Positions 28,897-38,189 of a stretch of 64,000 nt of DNA are shown one piece after another. Position 1 is the stretch's first letter. Each line of letters begins with the position of its first letter. The DNA comes from Denitrificimonas caeni. Lineage in GTDB: Bacteria > Pseudomonadota > Gammaproteobacteria > Pseudomonadales > Pseudomonadaceae. Location: the NCBI RefSeq assembly GCF_905120345.1, contig NZ_CAJHOA010000001.1, positions 310,001 through 374,000 of the forward strand. The letters are read 5' to 3'. The position numbers and the translations under genes were made by a program. The notes beneath the pieces were generated by a model. That model saw nothing but the letters and a program-made list of their open reading frames with translations, searched no databases and was not told where the DNA came from.

Positions 28897-30285
28897 ATGG
28901 AGCACATGCCAAGCTTTAACAGAGCACTTGTGGAAAAATACGACCGTCCTGGTCCACGATATACCTCCTACCCAACTGCACCACAGTTCCATACCGCTTT
29001 TGCTGCAGATCATTACAAACAGGCCGCCGAATGCAGTAACCAGCAGGTAGACGCTAAACCCTTATCTATTTATATCCATATCCCATTTTGCCAAAGCCTT
29101 TGCTATTACTGCGCTTGCAATAAAATTATCACGCAAAAAACCAGTCGCGCAGTTGAATACCTTGAGTATTTAAAGCAGGAAATTCATTTACAGGCCAGCT
29201 TGTTTGATAAGAAACGTAGGGTGACTCAGCTACACCTTGGTGGTGGTACGCCGACCTACCTGACCCAAGAGCAACTCTCTGACTTAATGGACACCTTGCA
29301 TAGTGCCTTTAATTTGGATGATACAGAGCAACGCCAGTTTTCTTTAGAAATTGACCCGCGCACTATTACTCCAGAACAGCTGCAACTGTTGCATGATTTA
29401 GGCTTCAATCGTGTCAGTTTTGGCGTGCAAGATTTCGATCCTAAAGTGCAAGCAGCGGTTAACCGTATTCAAAGCGATGAGCAAGTTGAAGTATTAATGA
29501 CTGCAGCACGTAAGGCGGATTACCGCTCGATCAGTGTTGACTTGATTTATGGCTTACCACTACAAACGGTAGAAAGCTTTAATACCACGCTGGATAAAAT
29601 CATCGCCCTGCGTCCCGATCGCATTGCCGCCTACAGCTACGCACACTTACCTAAGCTGGTTCGTGCACAGCGTTTGATTCGTCCCGAAGACATGCCGCCT
29701 CCGGAACGCAAGTTGGAACTTTTAGAGCTGACCATTCGTCGTTTATGCAGTGCTGGTTATGTCTATATCGGTATGGATCACTTCGCCTTACCTGAAGATG
29801 AGTTAGCGCAAGCGCGCATCAACGATACCCTGCAGCGTAATTTCCAAGGGTATTCAACGCATGCTGATTGCGACTTGATCGGTTTAGGCGTGTCTTCAAT
29901 TGGTAAGGTGGGTGACACCTACAGTCAAAATGTTAAAGAGTTGTCGCAGTACTATGCCTACTTAAACAAAGACGAATTACCACTGCATCGCGGCTACCAA
30001 CTGAATGCTGATGACCGTTTGCGTCGGGATGTGATCAGCACCTTGATGTGCCATAACCGTATTGATATTGCGACTATTGAGCAACAGCACGGTATTGTTT
30101 TCAATCAGTACTTTGCCGATGCTCTGACGGCACTGCAAGAGCACGTCGAAGATGGTTTAGTGACGATCAGCGATCAAACCATTGTCCTGCTCGATAAAGG
30201 TAACTTGATGATGCGCAGCGTAGCGATGGCGTTTGATGCTTATCTTGGGGTAAAACAGCGAGGTGAGTTCTCTCGCACGGTGTAA
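28897..30285 (+). CDS. hemN: Oxygen-independent coproporphyrinogen III oxidase
   Basis: A 462-residue radical-SAM enzyme. The iron-sulfur cluster motif is C-x3-C-x2-C in CQSLCYYCACNK near residue 62, with the following extra Cys typical of true HemN. LHLGGGTPTYL is the SAM-binding glycine motif. The N-terminal YDRPGPRYTSYPTA block is shared with authentic HemN and absent from the HemW look-alikes. It converts coproporphyrinogen III to protoporphyrinogen IX without oxygen. The ATG at 28897 follows AGGGG at 8 bases. An Anr-type site lies upstream. Confidence 0.96.
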   Translation: MEHMPSFNRALVEKYDRPGPRYTSYPTAPQFHTAFAADHYKQAAECSNQQVDAKPLSIYIHIPFCQSLCYYCACNKIITQKTSRAVEYLEYLKQEIHLQASLFDKKRRVTQLHLGGGTPTYLTQEQLSDLMDTLHSAFNLDDTEQRQFSLEIDPRTITPEQLQLLHDLGFNRVSFGVQDFDPKVQAAVNRIQSDEQVEVLMTAARKADYRSISVDLIYGLPLQTVESFNTTLDKIIALRPDRIAAYSYAHLPKLVRAQRLIRPEDMPPPERKLELLELTIRRLCSAGYVYIGMDHFALPEDELAQARINDTLQRNFQGYSTHADCDLIGLGVSSIGKVGDTYSQNVKELSQYYAYLNKDELPLHRGYQLNADDRLRRDVISTLMCHNRIDIATIEQQHGIVFNQYFADALTALQEHVEDGLVTISDQTIVLLDKGNLMMRSVAMAFDAYLGVKQRGEFSRTV

Positions 30286-30316
30286 CATCTCAACCTTAAC
30301 TGCAATAGACGGGCGA

Positions 30317-30331
30317 TGGCTTGTCTACTGC
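30317..30331 (+). promoter_or_regulatory. Possible sigma-54 (-24/-12) promoter
   Basis: TGGCTTGTCTACTGC keeps the GG and GC doublets at the exact spacing of the TGGCACG-N4-TTGC consensus; AC becomes TT and the first T of TTGC becomes C. Transcription would begin near 30343 and read rightward into the A-rich region. It overlaps an inverted repeat that could instead be structural. Confidence 0.3.
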
Positions 30332-30342
30332 AGTATGTAGAC

Positions 30343-30490
30343 AGAGCGCTATCTGCAGGCCAATCCAAGGTATACAGGGTTCAATGCGCAACCCATATAA
30401 AAACAATAGCTAGCGCAGTTACAAACAACAGTCCATACCCAACAAAACCTGACTAGCAAGTCAGTTATGACACCTACTACGGTTTTTTGT
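30343..30490 (+). ncRNA. Candidate Hfq/Crc-binding small RNA (CrcZ/CrcY-like)
   Basis: Downstream of the possible sigma-54 site there is a hairpin (GGGTT/AACCC, 30377-30394). Three A-rich, C-punctuated single-stranded stretches follow: AAAAACAATAGC at 30399, a perfect (ARN)4; AACAACAGT at 30424; AACAAAACC at 30441. A hairpin CTGACT/AGTCAG (30449-30464) comes next, and the segment closes at GGTTTTTT (30481-30488), which can pair with the upstream AAAACC. This order resembles CrcZ-family RNAs that titrate Hfq/Crc under sigma-54 control. The ends are estimates and no sequence identity to known Crc RNAs is claimed. Confidence 0.3.
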
Positions 30491-30660
30491 TGCCAATCTC
30501 TAAATGATCGCCGGTTAAGCTCTTTTTCTATGACTTAAAGGCTATATTAGCCAGTTCCACTTACCCGAGAAGTTCACTACACTGATGATTGCCGAAAGCC
30601 ATCACTTAATTACGATTAGGCGATGGAACTATAAGAATACTATTAAAAGGTGCTAATTTT

Positions 30661-31785
30661 ATGAGCAAAACAACTCAACGTATCAGCAAACTGTTCGCCG
30701 CTATGGCTTTAGTGAGTGCAGCGAGCTACTCACTGGCTGCTGAGCCCATTAAAATTGCCCTCGCCGGCCCAGTTACCGGTCCTGTCGCCCAATATGGTGA
30801 TATGCAATCGATGGGTGCCTTGATGGCCATTGAGCAAATCAATAAAGCGGGTGGCGTGAATGGCAGCATGCTAGAAGCTGTGACCTATGATGATGCTTGC
30901 GACCCTAAGCAAGCCGTTGCTGTAGCTAACAAAATTGTTAACGATGGTATTCGTTTTGTCGTCGGCCATCTGTGCTCGGGATCAAGTCAGCCAGCTGCTG
31001 ACATCTATGATGAAGAAGGCATCATGATGGTTACCGCGGCCTCAACTACGCCAGAATTGACTCAGAAAGGCTACACTCTTATTTTCCGCACCATTGGCCT
31101 CGATAGCATGCAAGGCCCTACCGCTAGCGACTATGTGATTAATCAGCTAAAGCCGAAACGCGCTGCTATTTTGCATGATAAGCAGCAGTATGGTGAAGGC
31201 ATTGCCACTGCGGTTAAAAAAGCACTGGATGATGCGAAAATTCCAGTTCCCTTATTTGAAGGTGTTACTGCTGGCGATAAAGACTTCTCAGCACTGATTG
31301 CTAAGCTGAAAAAAGAGAACGTTGATTTTGTATACTTCGGTGGCTACCACCCAGAAATGGGCATGTTGCTGCGCCAATCTGCAGAAAACAAATTCAGCGC
31401 GCGCTTTATGGGTCCTGAAGGCGTCGGCAACAGTGACATCTCAGCAATTGCCGGTGATGCGTCAGAAGGTATGTTAGTAACCTTGCCGAAAGCGTTCGAT
31501 GAAGACCCTAAAAACGCCCATTTAGTTGCCGCGTTTAAAGCGAAGAAACAAGACCCTCGCGGTGCCTTTGTTTTCCCGGCTTATGCTGCAGTACAAGTGA
31601 TGGCCGATGCGATGACTATCAGTAAATCACAAGACCCAGAAAAAGTAGCTGAAGCACTGCGTAATAACAGCTTTGATACGCCAACGGGTGTACTTGAGTT
31701 TGACGACAAAGGTGATCTGAAAAACTTCAGCTTTGTCGTTTACGAATGGCACGCCGACGGCAGCAAAACAGCTCTAACCGAGTAA
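30661..31785 (+). CDS. braC: Branched-chain amino acid ABC transporter, periplasmic binding protein
   Basis: A 374-residue periplasmic binding protein of the Leu/Ile/Val type. A signal peptide ending SLAAEP is followed by the family opening KIALAGPVTGPVAQYGD. GHLCSGSSQPAADIY contains the ligand-contacting Ser/Thr residues and a conserved disulfide Cys, and FRTIGLDSMQG is typical. It is the first gene of braCDEFG and captures leucine, isoleucine and valine (and often alanine and threonine). It is separated from braD by a hairpin that should allow more binding protein than permease. Confidence 0.94.
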   Translation: MSKTTQRISKLFAAMALVSAASYSLAAEPIKIALAGPVTGPVAQYGDMQSMGALMAIEQINKAGGVNGSMLEAVTYDDACDPKQAVAVANKIVNDGIRFVVGHLCSGSSQPAADIYDEEGIMMVTAASTTPELTQKGYTLIFRTIGLDSMQGPTASDYVINQLKPKRAAILHDKQQYGEGIATAVKKALDDAKIPVPLFEGVTAGDKDFSALIAKLKKENVDFVYFGGYHPEMGMLLRQSAENKFSARFMGPEGVGNSDISAIAGDASEGMLVTLPKAFDEDPKNAHLVAAFKAKKQDPRGAFVFPAYAAVQVMADAMTISKSQDPEKVAEALRNNSFDTPTGVLEFDDKGDLKNFSFVVYEWHADGSKTALTE

Positions 31786-31799
31786 TTTAACCGTCTCAC

Positions 31800-31841
31800 G
31801 CCTCGCCACTTACCATCTAAGTGCGCGAGGCTGTTTTGTTG
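31800..31841 (+). terminator. Intercistronic hairpin between braC and braD
   Basis: GCCTCGC-CACTTA pairs with TAAGTG-C-GCGAGGC (13 bp with one bulged C, 5-base loop), followed by TGTTTTGTTG. It starts 15 bases after the braC stop and is positioned to stop part of the transcripts or to protect the braC mRNA end. This is a common device for keeping binding protein in excess. Confidence 0.75.
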
Positions 31842-31854
31842 TCCGGATACTCTT

Positions 31855-32781
31855 ATGAACGAAGCCTTTTTTTATTTTCTGCAGCAGTTGCTCAACGGTC
31901 TTACTGTAGGCAGTACCTATGCGCTAATCGCTATTGGGTACACGATGGTCTACGGTATTATCGGCATGATTAATTTCGCTCACGGCGAAGTCTATATGAT
32001 CGGTAGCTATGTCACCTTTATAGCCCTAACTGGTCTGGCGATGCTGGGCTTAGAAAGTCTGCCTCTGATGATTTTCGGCGCGTTTGCTCTGAGTATTATT
32101 GTCACCAGCGCTTACGGCTACAGTATTGAACGCGTTGCGTATCGGCCATTACGTGGCAGCAATCGCTTAATACCTTTGATCTCAGCCATTGGTATGTCGA
32201 TCTTACTGCAAAACTTTGTTCGTATTGCCCAAGGTGCACGTGATGTGGCAATGCCACGTTTAGTTACCGGCGGCGTGACCATCGGCGATGAGGCCAGCTT
32301 CCACGCCAGCTTGTCTTATATGCAGATTATTATTTTTGTCACCACTTTTATCGCAATGATTGCGCTGACTATTTTCATTTCTCGCTCGCGCACAGGTCGT
32401 GCCTGCCGTGCCTGCTCTGAAGACATTAAAATGACGGGGCTTCTGGGTATTAATAGCAACGCCATTATTGGTATTACTTTTGTAATTGGTGCCATGCTGG
32501 CTGCCGTTGCTGGGGTGCTATTGAGTTTGTATTACGGTGTAGTCAATCCTTATATTGGTTTTATGGCCGGCCTCAAAGCCTTTACCGCAGCAGTGCTGGG
32601 TGGCATTGGCAGTATTCCAGGGGCCGTACTTGGCGGTTTAGTACTCGGCGTCACTGAAGCCATGACCTCAGGTTATTTCAGTAGTCAATATAAAGACGCA
32701 GTGGCCTTTGCCCTGCTAATTCTAATTCTGTTATTTCGTCCGACCGGTATTTTGGGGCGACCAGAAGTGGAGAAAGTCTGA
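31855..32781 (+). CDS. braD: Branched-chain amino acid ABC transporter permease LivH/BraD
   Basis: A 308-residue inner-membrane permease of the LivH family with about eight helices. It opens [33 protein letters not shown], read here as the conserved [17 protein letters not shown] and INFAHGE blocks, and carries [18 protein letters not shown]-type sequence ([18 protein letters not shown]) near the C-terminus. Its stop overlaps the braE start by one base (TGATG). Confidence 0.94.
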   Translation: MNEAFFYFLQQLLNGLTVGSTYALIAIGYTMVYGIIGMINFAHGEVYMIGSYVTFIALTGLAMLGLESLPLMIFGAFALSIIVTSAYGYSIERVAYRPLRGSNRLIPLISAIGMSILLQNFVRIAQGARDVAMPRLVTGGVTIGDEASFHASLSYMQIIIFVTTFIAMIALTIFISRSRTGRACRACSEDIKMTGLLGINSNAIIGITFVIGAMLAAVAGVLLSLYYGVVNPYIGFMAGLKAFTAAVLGGIGSIPGAVLGGLVLGVTEAMTSGYFSSQYKDAVAFALLILILLFRPTGILGRPEVEKV

Positions 32782-34034
32782 TGCGTTTGTATATTAAATC
32801 AGCGATTTTTTCCGCAATTGTTGTATTGATTTTAAGCGGTATATTGCTTGGTATACGTTTAACTCAAGTTGGCACAGAGTTGACCTTAGTCGGCGCTGAA
32901 GCGGATGTGCTGTGGAAAGTTTTTTCCGCCGCCGCACTGATCTTTGTCTACAACCTATTTCGCGATCCCATTGAACGTGTTCTCGGCCTCATACCCAAGC
33001 CGACCCTCTCCGCGGGTTTACGTGACTTAAGCCAACGTCAATTTGTACAGCGCCTCATCTGGTGCTTTTTAATTGCCGCCGCGTTAATTTTCCCCTTCCT
33101 CGGCTCGCGTAGCCAAATTGACCTTGCCACCCTAGTATTGATCTACGTGATGCTGGGTTTAGGCCTCAATATTGTCGTCGGTTTGGCCGGCCTACTGGAC
33201 CTTGGCTATGTCGGTTTCTACGCGGTGGGTGCCTATACCTATGCCATGCTCGCTTTGTATTTTGGCGTTGGTTTTTGGACAGGTTTAGTCGCAGCAGGAA
33301 TTATGGCGGCGTTCTTTGGCTTTATTCTCGGCTTCCCAGTACTGCGACTACGCGGCGACTATCTGGCCATTGTCACCTTGGGTTTCGGTGAGATCATCCG
33401 CATTTTGCTTAATAACCTCACAGACATTACCGGTGGTCCACGCGGCATTGGCAATATTCCTAAACCGACTTTATTTAACCTAGAGTTCAGTAAACGTGCA
33501 AGCGACGGTGCGCAGACGTTTCACGAGTATTTCGGGATTGCCTTTAACTCCAATCACCGCGTGATGTTTTTATATCTGTTGGCGTTGGTGTTAGTCCTGA
33601 TTACCGTATTTGTGATCAATCGTTTAATCCGTATGCCAATTGGCCGTGCTTGGGAAGCCATGCGTGAAGATGAAATTGCTTGCCGTGCGCTGGGTCTTAA
33701 CCCCACCCATATTAAACTCAGCGCCTTTACTATTGGCGCCACCTTTGCAGGCTTCGCAGGTAGTTTTTTTGCCGCACGTCAAGGTTTTATCAGTCCAGAA
33801 TCCTTTACCTTTATCGAATCAGCAATCATTTTAGCCATTGTAGTCTTAGGTGGAATGGGCTCACAAATTGGCGTTATTTTAGCGGCCATTGTGATGACTG
33901 TACTGCCAGAAATGGCCCGTGAATTTAACGAGTACCGCATGTTGTTGTTCGGCTTGATGATGGTATTGATGATGATTTGGCGACCGCAAGGTTTGTTGCC
34001 GATGAAACGTCCGCATGTGGAGTTAAAACCATGA
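32781..34034 (+). CDS. braE: Branched-chain amino acid ABC transporter permease LivM/BraE
   Basis: A 417-residue permease of the LivM family. The N-terminal extension of about 110 residues with two extra helices is usual for Pseudomonas BraE. The conserved core runs from [18 protein letters not shown] through [18 protein letters not shown] to the EAA-like loop [18 protein letters not shown]. It forms the channel with BraD and overlaps braF by four bases. Confidence 0.94.
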   Translation: MRLYIKSAIFSAIVVLILSGILLGIRLTQVGTELTLVGAEADVLWKVFSAAALIFVYNLFRDPIERVLGLIPKPTLSAGLRDLSQRQFVQRLIWCFLIAAALIFPFLGSRSQIDLATLVLIYVMLGLGLNIVVGLAGLLDLGYVGFYAVGAYTYAMLALYFGVGFWTGLVAAGIMAAFFGFILGFPVLRLRGDYLAIVTLGFGEIIRILLNNLTDITGGPRGIGNIPKPTLFNLEFSKRASDGAQTFHEYFGIAFNSNHRVMFLYLLALVLVLITVFVINRLIRMPIGRAWEAMREDEIACRALGLNPTHIKLSAFTIGATFAGFAGSFFAARQGFISPESFTFIESAIILAIVVLGGMGSQIGVILAAIVMTVLPEMAREFNEYRMLLFGLMMVLMMIWRPQGLLPMKRPHVELKP

Positions 34035-34798
34035 GCAGCAATATTTTAGAAGTGTCTGACTTAAGCATGCGTTTTGGTGGTTTACTGGCGGTAAACGGGG
34101 TTGGTTTGACCATTAAACAAGGTCAAGTTGTTTCCATGATTGGTCCAAACGGTGCTGGAAAAACCACGGTATTTAACTGTTTAACGGGTTTTTATCAGCC
34201 CACCGCAGGAAAAATCATCTTTGCTGGCGAAGAGATACAAGGCCTGCCTGGCTATCAAATTGCTCGTAAAGGAATGATTCGCACCTTCCAGCATGTGCGT
34301 CTATTTAAAGAGATGACAGTGCTGGAAAACTTACTCGTGGCTCAGCATCAGCACCTAAATAACAGCTTACTGGCCGGTTTATTTAAAACTCGCAGCTACC
34401 GTAAAGCCGAAAAAGAAGCGCTGGATAACGCTGTCTATTGGTTGGAAAAAGTGCGTTTGCTGGATGATGCTAATCGTGAAGCCGGCACCCTCGCCTACGG
34501 TCAGCAACGTCGTTTAGAAATTGCTCGCTGCATGGTAACCCGTCCATCCTTACTCATGTTAGATGAGCCGGCGGCCGGTCTTAATCCCAGTGAAACGGAT
34601 GAACTGAAGCAGTTGATCAATGATTTGCGCGACAACCATAACATCAGTGTTTTATTGATTGAGCATGATATGAAACTGGTGATGGATATTTCTGATCATA
34701 TTGTCGTGATCAATCAAGGCACACCTTTAGCCAGCGGAACGCCTGAACAAGTGCGTAATAATCCAGCGGTGATTAAAGCCTATTTGGGAGAGGAATAA
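34031..34798 (+). CDS. braF: Branched-chain amino acid ABC transporter ATPase LivG/BraF
   Basis: A 255-residue ABC ATPase: Walker [13 protein letters not shown], the LivG-specific [10 protein letters not shown]-loop region, signature [13 protein letters not shown] and Walker [15 protein letters not shown] chose the ATG at 34031 (ATGA overlap with braE) over an in-frame start 54 bases upstream that lies inside braE. It works as a heterodimer with BraG. Confidence 0.95.
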   Translation: MSSNILEVSDLSMRFGGLLAVNGVGLTIKQGQVVSMIGPNGAGKTTVFNCLTGFYQPTAGKIIFAGEEIQGLPGYQIARKGMIRTFQHVRLFKEMTVLENLLVAQHQHLNNSLLAGLFKTRSYRKAEKEALDNAVYWLEKVRLLDDANREAGTLAYGQQRRLEIARCMVTRPSLLMLDEPAAGLNPSETDELKQLINDLRDNHNISVLLIEHDMKLVMDISDHIVVINQGTPLASGTPEQVRNNPAVIKAYLGEE

Positions 34799-34801
34799 CT
34801 C

Positions 34802-35506
34802 ATGCTGGTGATGAACAATATATGCACCTACTACGGTAAAATCCAAGCACTGCATGACGTCTCAATCAAGGTGCATCGCGGAGAAATTGTCACCTTAATT
34901 GGTGCCAATGGTGCAGGAAAGACTACTTTAATGATGACACTTTGCGGTGATCCACAAGCAGCCAGCGGCGATATCATTTATGAAGGTCAGCACTTACGAG
35001 GTAAAACCACCGCGCAAATTATGCGTATGGGTATGGCTATCGTGCCAGAAGGTCGTCGGGTTTTCGCCCGTTTAACCGTAGAAGAAAACCTCGCAATGGG
35101 CGCGTTTTTCTGTGATGACAAGCATATGCGTGAAGAGCGCTTGGATCGTGTTTTGTCGTTATTCCCACGCTTACATGAGCGCTTTCAGCAGCGCGCTGGG
35201 ACTATGAGTGGTGGTGAACAACAGATGTTAGCGATTGGTCGTGCGTTGATGAGCGAGCCGCGTTTGTTGTTACTGGACGAACCCTCTTTAGGTTTGGCTC
35301 CTATTATCATCCAGCAAATTTTCCAAATCCTAGAGCAATTGCGTAATGATGGCGTCACGGTTTTCTTGGTTGAGCAAAATGCTAACCAAGCCTTGAAACT
35401 GGCAGATCGTGGTTATGTGATGGAGCATGGTCGTATCGTTTTGGAAGATACTGGGGCGAACTTGCTTAGCAATGAAGCCGTGCGTCAGGCCTACTTGGGC
35501 GGCTAG
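34802..35506 (+). CDS. braG: Branched-chain amino acid ABC transporter ATPase LivF/BraG
   Basis: A 234-residue ABC ATPase of the LivF type: Walker A GANGAGKTTLMM, IVPEGRRVFARLTVEENL after the Q-loop, signature MSGGEQQMLAIGRAL and Walker B LLLLDEPSLGLAP. The ATG is 3 bases after braF, with GAGAGGA before it. It is the last gene of the bra operon, followed by a strong hairpin. Confidence 0.95.
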   Translation: MLVMNNICTYYGKIQALHDVSIKVHRGEIVTLIGANGAGKTTLMMTLCGDPQAASGDIIYEGQHLRGKTTAQIMRMGMAIVPEGRRVFARLTVEENLAMGAFFCDDKHMREERLDRVLSLFPRLHERFQQRAGTMSGGEQQMLAIGRALMSEPRLLLLDEPSLGLAPIIIQQIFQILEQLRNDGVTVFLVEQNANQALKLADRGYVMEHGRIVLEDTGANLLSNEAVRQAYLGG

Positions 35507-35518
35507 CCTTGAGGCTTT

Positions 35519-35557
35519 ATAGCGCTGCACAAGCTTATCTTGATTGCGCAGCGCTAT
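35519..35557. terminator. Hairpin between convergent braG and ybiB
   Basis: ATAGCGCTGC (35519-35528) pairs exactly with GCAGCGCTAT (35548-35557), and an inner CAAG/CTTG stem extends it. It lies in the 60-base gap between two convergent genes, so it probably ends both transcripts, though neither side has a clear T-run. Confidence 0.55.
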
Positions 35558-35566
35558 CGCTCAATG

Positions 35567-36532
35567 TTAGTGGCGGTTTGCCCACATCTTCGCCGCCTCG
35601 CTAAACGCCTCTTCACGCTCGCGACCTAAGCCACGTAAGGCTAAGGCCATCGTCGCTAAAATAGCGTTTTCGCCATATAAATCCTGCTCGATACCCTGCC
35701 AGACCGCCATTAAACGTTCGATTTCTAGAGTCGGTGCTTTGACCTGTCGGCCAATTTGCGCCGGCCACTCTTCGCTCCATGCATGGCCGTCAGTAGCACC
35801 GAGTAGCTGATCAGTCACCTCAGGGCGTACCTCAATTTCACCGCCATCGCCTTTAATCACTAAAGCATGATCACCAAGGATAACGTTGGCTTGTTGGTGC
35901 ACCAGCTGATAACCCGGATGAAAGATGCTCTGCAGGCCACAACGCGCAGCTAACGGATTGAGTAAGCGTGCCAAGGAATGTACGGGCGAACGCAAACCCA
36001 AGGTATTACGTAAATCAATCATGCGCTGCAGGCGTGGCATCCATACGGCTAATGGAATAAAAGCGATATTGTCGCTATCCACATGCGTAGCAACCTCATC
36101 CCAAGACGCACAAGAACGGATAGCTAAGGCGTCCAAAACGTCTTCAGCGTACATGCGCCCTGCCGTATGGCGTCCCCCGCCATGCATCAAAATACGGATA
36201 CCATTATTGGCCAACGCTTTGGCGGCCAACATAAACCAAGGTAATTGCCGACGCTTACCGGCATACGCCGGCCAATCAAGATCAACCGCAATGGCCGGTG
36301 CCGTCACCCGTTCACGCACTGCTCGAGTAAAGCCAGCCAACTCCTCAGGAGTTTCTTCTTTAAAACGCAGCAACATCAAAAAAGCACCCAGTTGCGTGTC
36401 TTCAACTTGACCATCCAACAGCATACCCATGGCTTGGTAAGCCTCTTGTTCAGTTAAGCCCCGTGAGCCTTTTTGCCCTTTACCTAAAATACGCACAAAA
36501 GGGGCAAAAGGGTGTTCCATTGATTCGCTCAT
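35567..36532 (-). CDS. ybiB: TrpD2/YbiB family protein (anthranilate phosphoribosyltransferase-like)
   Basis: A 321-residue protein with the nucleoside-phosphorylase/TrpD fold. The N-terminal helical domain (LTEQEAYQAMGMLLDGQVEDTQLGAFLMLLR) is followed by a phosphoribosyl-binding-like region in which the TrpD GTGGD loop is altered to MHGGGRHTAG. The conserved RSPVHSLARLLNPL and GDGGEIEVRPE blocks mark the YbiB/TrpD2 branch. E. coli YbiB binds nucleic acid and is not a tryptophan enzyme. The ATG at 36532 follows GGAG at 7 bases. It lies 116 bases downstream of tusE on the same strand, as in Pseudomonas. Confidence 0.88.
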   Translation of the reverse strand: MSESMEHPFAPFVRILGKGQKGSRGLTEQEAYQAMGMLLDGQVEDTQLGAFLMLLRFKEETPEELAGFTRAVRERVTAPAIAVDLDWPAYAGKRRQLPWFMLAAKALANNGIRILMHGGGRHTAGRMYAEDVLDALAIRSCASWDEVATHVDSDNIAFIPLAVWMPRLQRMIDLRNTLGLRSPVHSLARLLNPLAARCGLQSIFHPGYQLVHQQANVILGDHALVIKGDGGEIEVRPEVTDQLLGATDGHAWSEEWPAQIGRQVKAPTLEIERLMAVWQGIEQDLYGENAILATMALALRGLGREREEAFSEAAKMWANRH

Positions 36533-36648
36533 CACAGCACTCCAAACCGGTAAAATTAATTATTATTGATGCAGCATACGTTGTTTGTCAGCGGCCAGCA
36601 GGCACTTGCCTCTTAACATAGATCCAGTGTTCTTACGCAAAGGGCTGT

Positions 36649-36990
36649 TTAAAAGCAATTAGCCGGTTTGGGTAATCCAGCTAAGCGCGCGGCCAACTTA
36701 GCTGGCATGCCGTTAAACAAACCATTTAAGTACAGGCTGTTACCTTTGTCCTTGCCTAAGCTAAGCGCGACATATTTAACCAAGGCTCGATTCGCCGGTG
36801 ATAATTGAAACTCTGTATAAAACTGTTGCACCAGAGACAAAATCTCCCAGTGAGCCTCAGTTAACTCAATGCCTTCACGTTTGGCCAATGCCTGTGCAAC
36901 CTGCGGCGACCAATCATCCAGACAGCACAAACAGGCATCTTGATCGAGAGCGATTTCACGCCCATCAATCACTAGTTTCTCGTCACTCAT
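36649..36990 (-). CDS. tusE: Sulfurtransferase TusE (DsrC family)
   Basis: A 113-residue DsrC/TusE protein with the conserved penultimate cysteine (KPANCF), which carries the persulfide. The upstream second Cys of true DsrC is absent in the C-terminal arm, so this is the tRNA-thiolation type. It takes sulfur from TusBCD and passes it to MnmA for the 2-thio group of mnm5s2U34 in tRNA. The ATG at 36990 overlaps the tusB stop by four bases. Confidence 0.92.
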   Translation of the reverse strand: MSDEKLVIDGREIALDQDACLCCLDDWSPQVAQALAKREGIELTEAHWEILSLVQQFYTEFQLSPANRALVKYVALSLGKDKGNSLYLNGLFNGMPAKLAARLAGLPKPANCF

Positions 36991-37289
36991 GTCCAACTGT
37001 TCACTCGCGCATAATCGACACACAAGGCAACAAAAGCGGGGTAATCCAGCAGAGTAACTGACACCATTGTGGTGTCAATGGCTCGCGCTTGTACATCTTC
37101 CTGTAAAGCGTACAAATGATACGTCTGCTGACAAGCGAGCAACTGCTCAGCAGCTGCACTGCCTGGCCGCAAGGCTTGCACAGCCTCACCGCAGAGGACA
37201 ATACCATCACCGATGGATACTACTCGTAAGCAGCTTTTTAGCTGTGTTGCAGTCGAAGGTGAGGCGTTTAAAATGTGTAGGGTCGTCAT
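36987..37289 (-). CDS. tusB: Sulfurtransferase complex subunit TusB
   Basis: A 100-residue DsrH/TusB-like protein (MTTLHILNASPS start, GDGIVLCGEAV in the DsrH-type core). It is the smallest subunit of the TusBCD hexamer that moves persulfide sulfur from IscS/TusA to TusE. It is recognised mainly by its position between tusC and tusE and by fold-type motifs, since TusB sequences diverge quickly. It overlaps tusC by one base and tusE by four. Confidence 0.88.
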   Translation of the reverse strand: MTTLHILNASPSTATQLKSCLRVVSIGDGIVLCGEAVQALRPGSAAAEQLLACQQTYHLYALQEDVQARAIDTTMVSVTLLDYPAFVALCVDYARVNSWT

Positions 37290-37651
37290 TAAAGCGTCAC
37301 CACATAATCATATTCACGGATAAGTTGTTGTATTTGCTGATCATCTAAGCGTTCTGCAGTCATAACTAAAGTGCTCTCAGCTAAACCACGTTCCGTTAAG
37401 CAGTGCTGAGCGACATACAGCTGCTCAATCCCAAACATGGGTAACGCTTGTAGATTAGCCGACAGATCTTTTTGTTGCAGCGCGAGTGGCTGTTGCTGAT
37501 CTAACAACTGCAACACGCCGTCATCCATAAATAAGATACTCAGCGGTAAATCAAAAGCCCCAGCAGCTAAAGCAATATCCAACGCTTCCGCAGCGGCAAT
37601 ACCGGCCCAAGGTGCTTGGCGGCTGATCAATAACACTGACTTAGCCATCAT
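37289..37651 (-). CDS. tusC: Sulfurtransferase complex subunit TusC
   Basis: A 120-residue DsrF/TusC protein starting AKSVLLISRQAPWAGIAAAEALD, with the LPLSILFMDDGVLQLL block typical of DsrE-fold subunits. It has no active cysteine in the sulfur-transfer position, as is usual for TusC. It overlaps tusD by four bases and tusB by one base. Confidence 0.9.
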   Translation of the reverse strand: MMAKSVLLISRQAPWAGIAAAEALDIALAAGAFDLPLSILFMDDGVLQLLDQQQPLALQQKDLSANLQALPMFGIEQLYVAQHCLTERGLAESTLVMTAERLDDQQIQQLIREYDYVVTL

Positions 37652-38040
37652 TGACCTCCAAAACTAATCAAGCGCTCGGCTTGCTGCAAGCCATCATGCA
37701 ATTGCCCTAAGCCAGACAATTGATAACCCTCAGCTAGATTCGCAGCCTCACGGCCATAGCGCTGGGCTTCTGTTTGATCAAGCACACCACGACGTAAAGC
37801 TGCGGCAATACACACCACAGCATCCAGTTCATTTTCAGCAATAAATGCCTGCCATTGCTGGGCAATATCCTGCTGATCCTGCGCGACCACAAGATTATTC
37901 GATGCGGTTAAAACACCGTCCTGATAAAAAAACACTCGAATAATTTCATGCCCTGCTGCCAGCACTGCTTGGGCAAAGCGCAACGCTCGTCGTGTCGAAG
38001 GCGCGTGACTTGAAGACAACACACTGATTACAAATTTCAT
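37648..38040 (-). CDS. tusD: Sulfurtransferase complex subunit TusD
   Basis: A 130-residue DsrE/TusD protein. The catalytic cysteine sits in VCIAAALRRGV, matching the VCVAAALRRGV region of E. coli TusD. HEIIRVFFYQDGV is the conserved strand-loop before it. It receives sulfur from TusA and is the first gene of the tusDCBE operon, divergent from the zinc receptor with a 230-base shared promoter region. Confidence 0.93.
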   Translation of the reverse strand: MKFVISVLSSSHAPSTRRALRFAQAVLAAGHEIIRVFFYQDGVLTASNNLVVAQDQQDIAQQWQAFIAENELDAVVCIAAALRRGVLDQTEAQRYGREAANLAEGYQLSGLGQLHDGLQQAERLISFGGQ

Positions 38041-38189
38041 AGCTGGTCATCATGCTAAATTTTCTGAAGTTTAGCAGATTAGCTAAAGCACAGTCCGCTC
38101 ACGGCACTAAGTCAGTCTTATTAAAAGTGACTTAGGCGCATTTTCAATACTAATAATTTATTCACAACAAAAACTACTCAAACATAAGC

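Larger units (their letters stand above)
30286..30660. other. Gene-free region between hemN and braC with structured, A-rich sequence
   Basis: No coding frame fits. A 7-bp inverted repeat TGTCTAC/GTAGACA (30322-30343) could end hemN. The stretch 30317-30490 has the look of a small-RNA gene and is listed separately. The last 170 bases, AT-rich and including a GGCTatattAGCC repeat near 30540, should contain the braC promoter. Confidence 0.5.
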
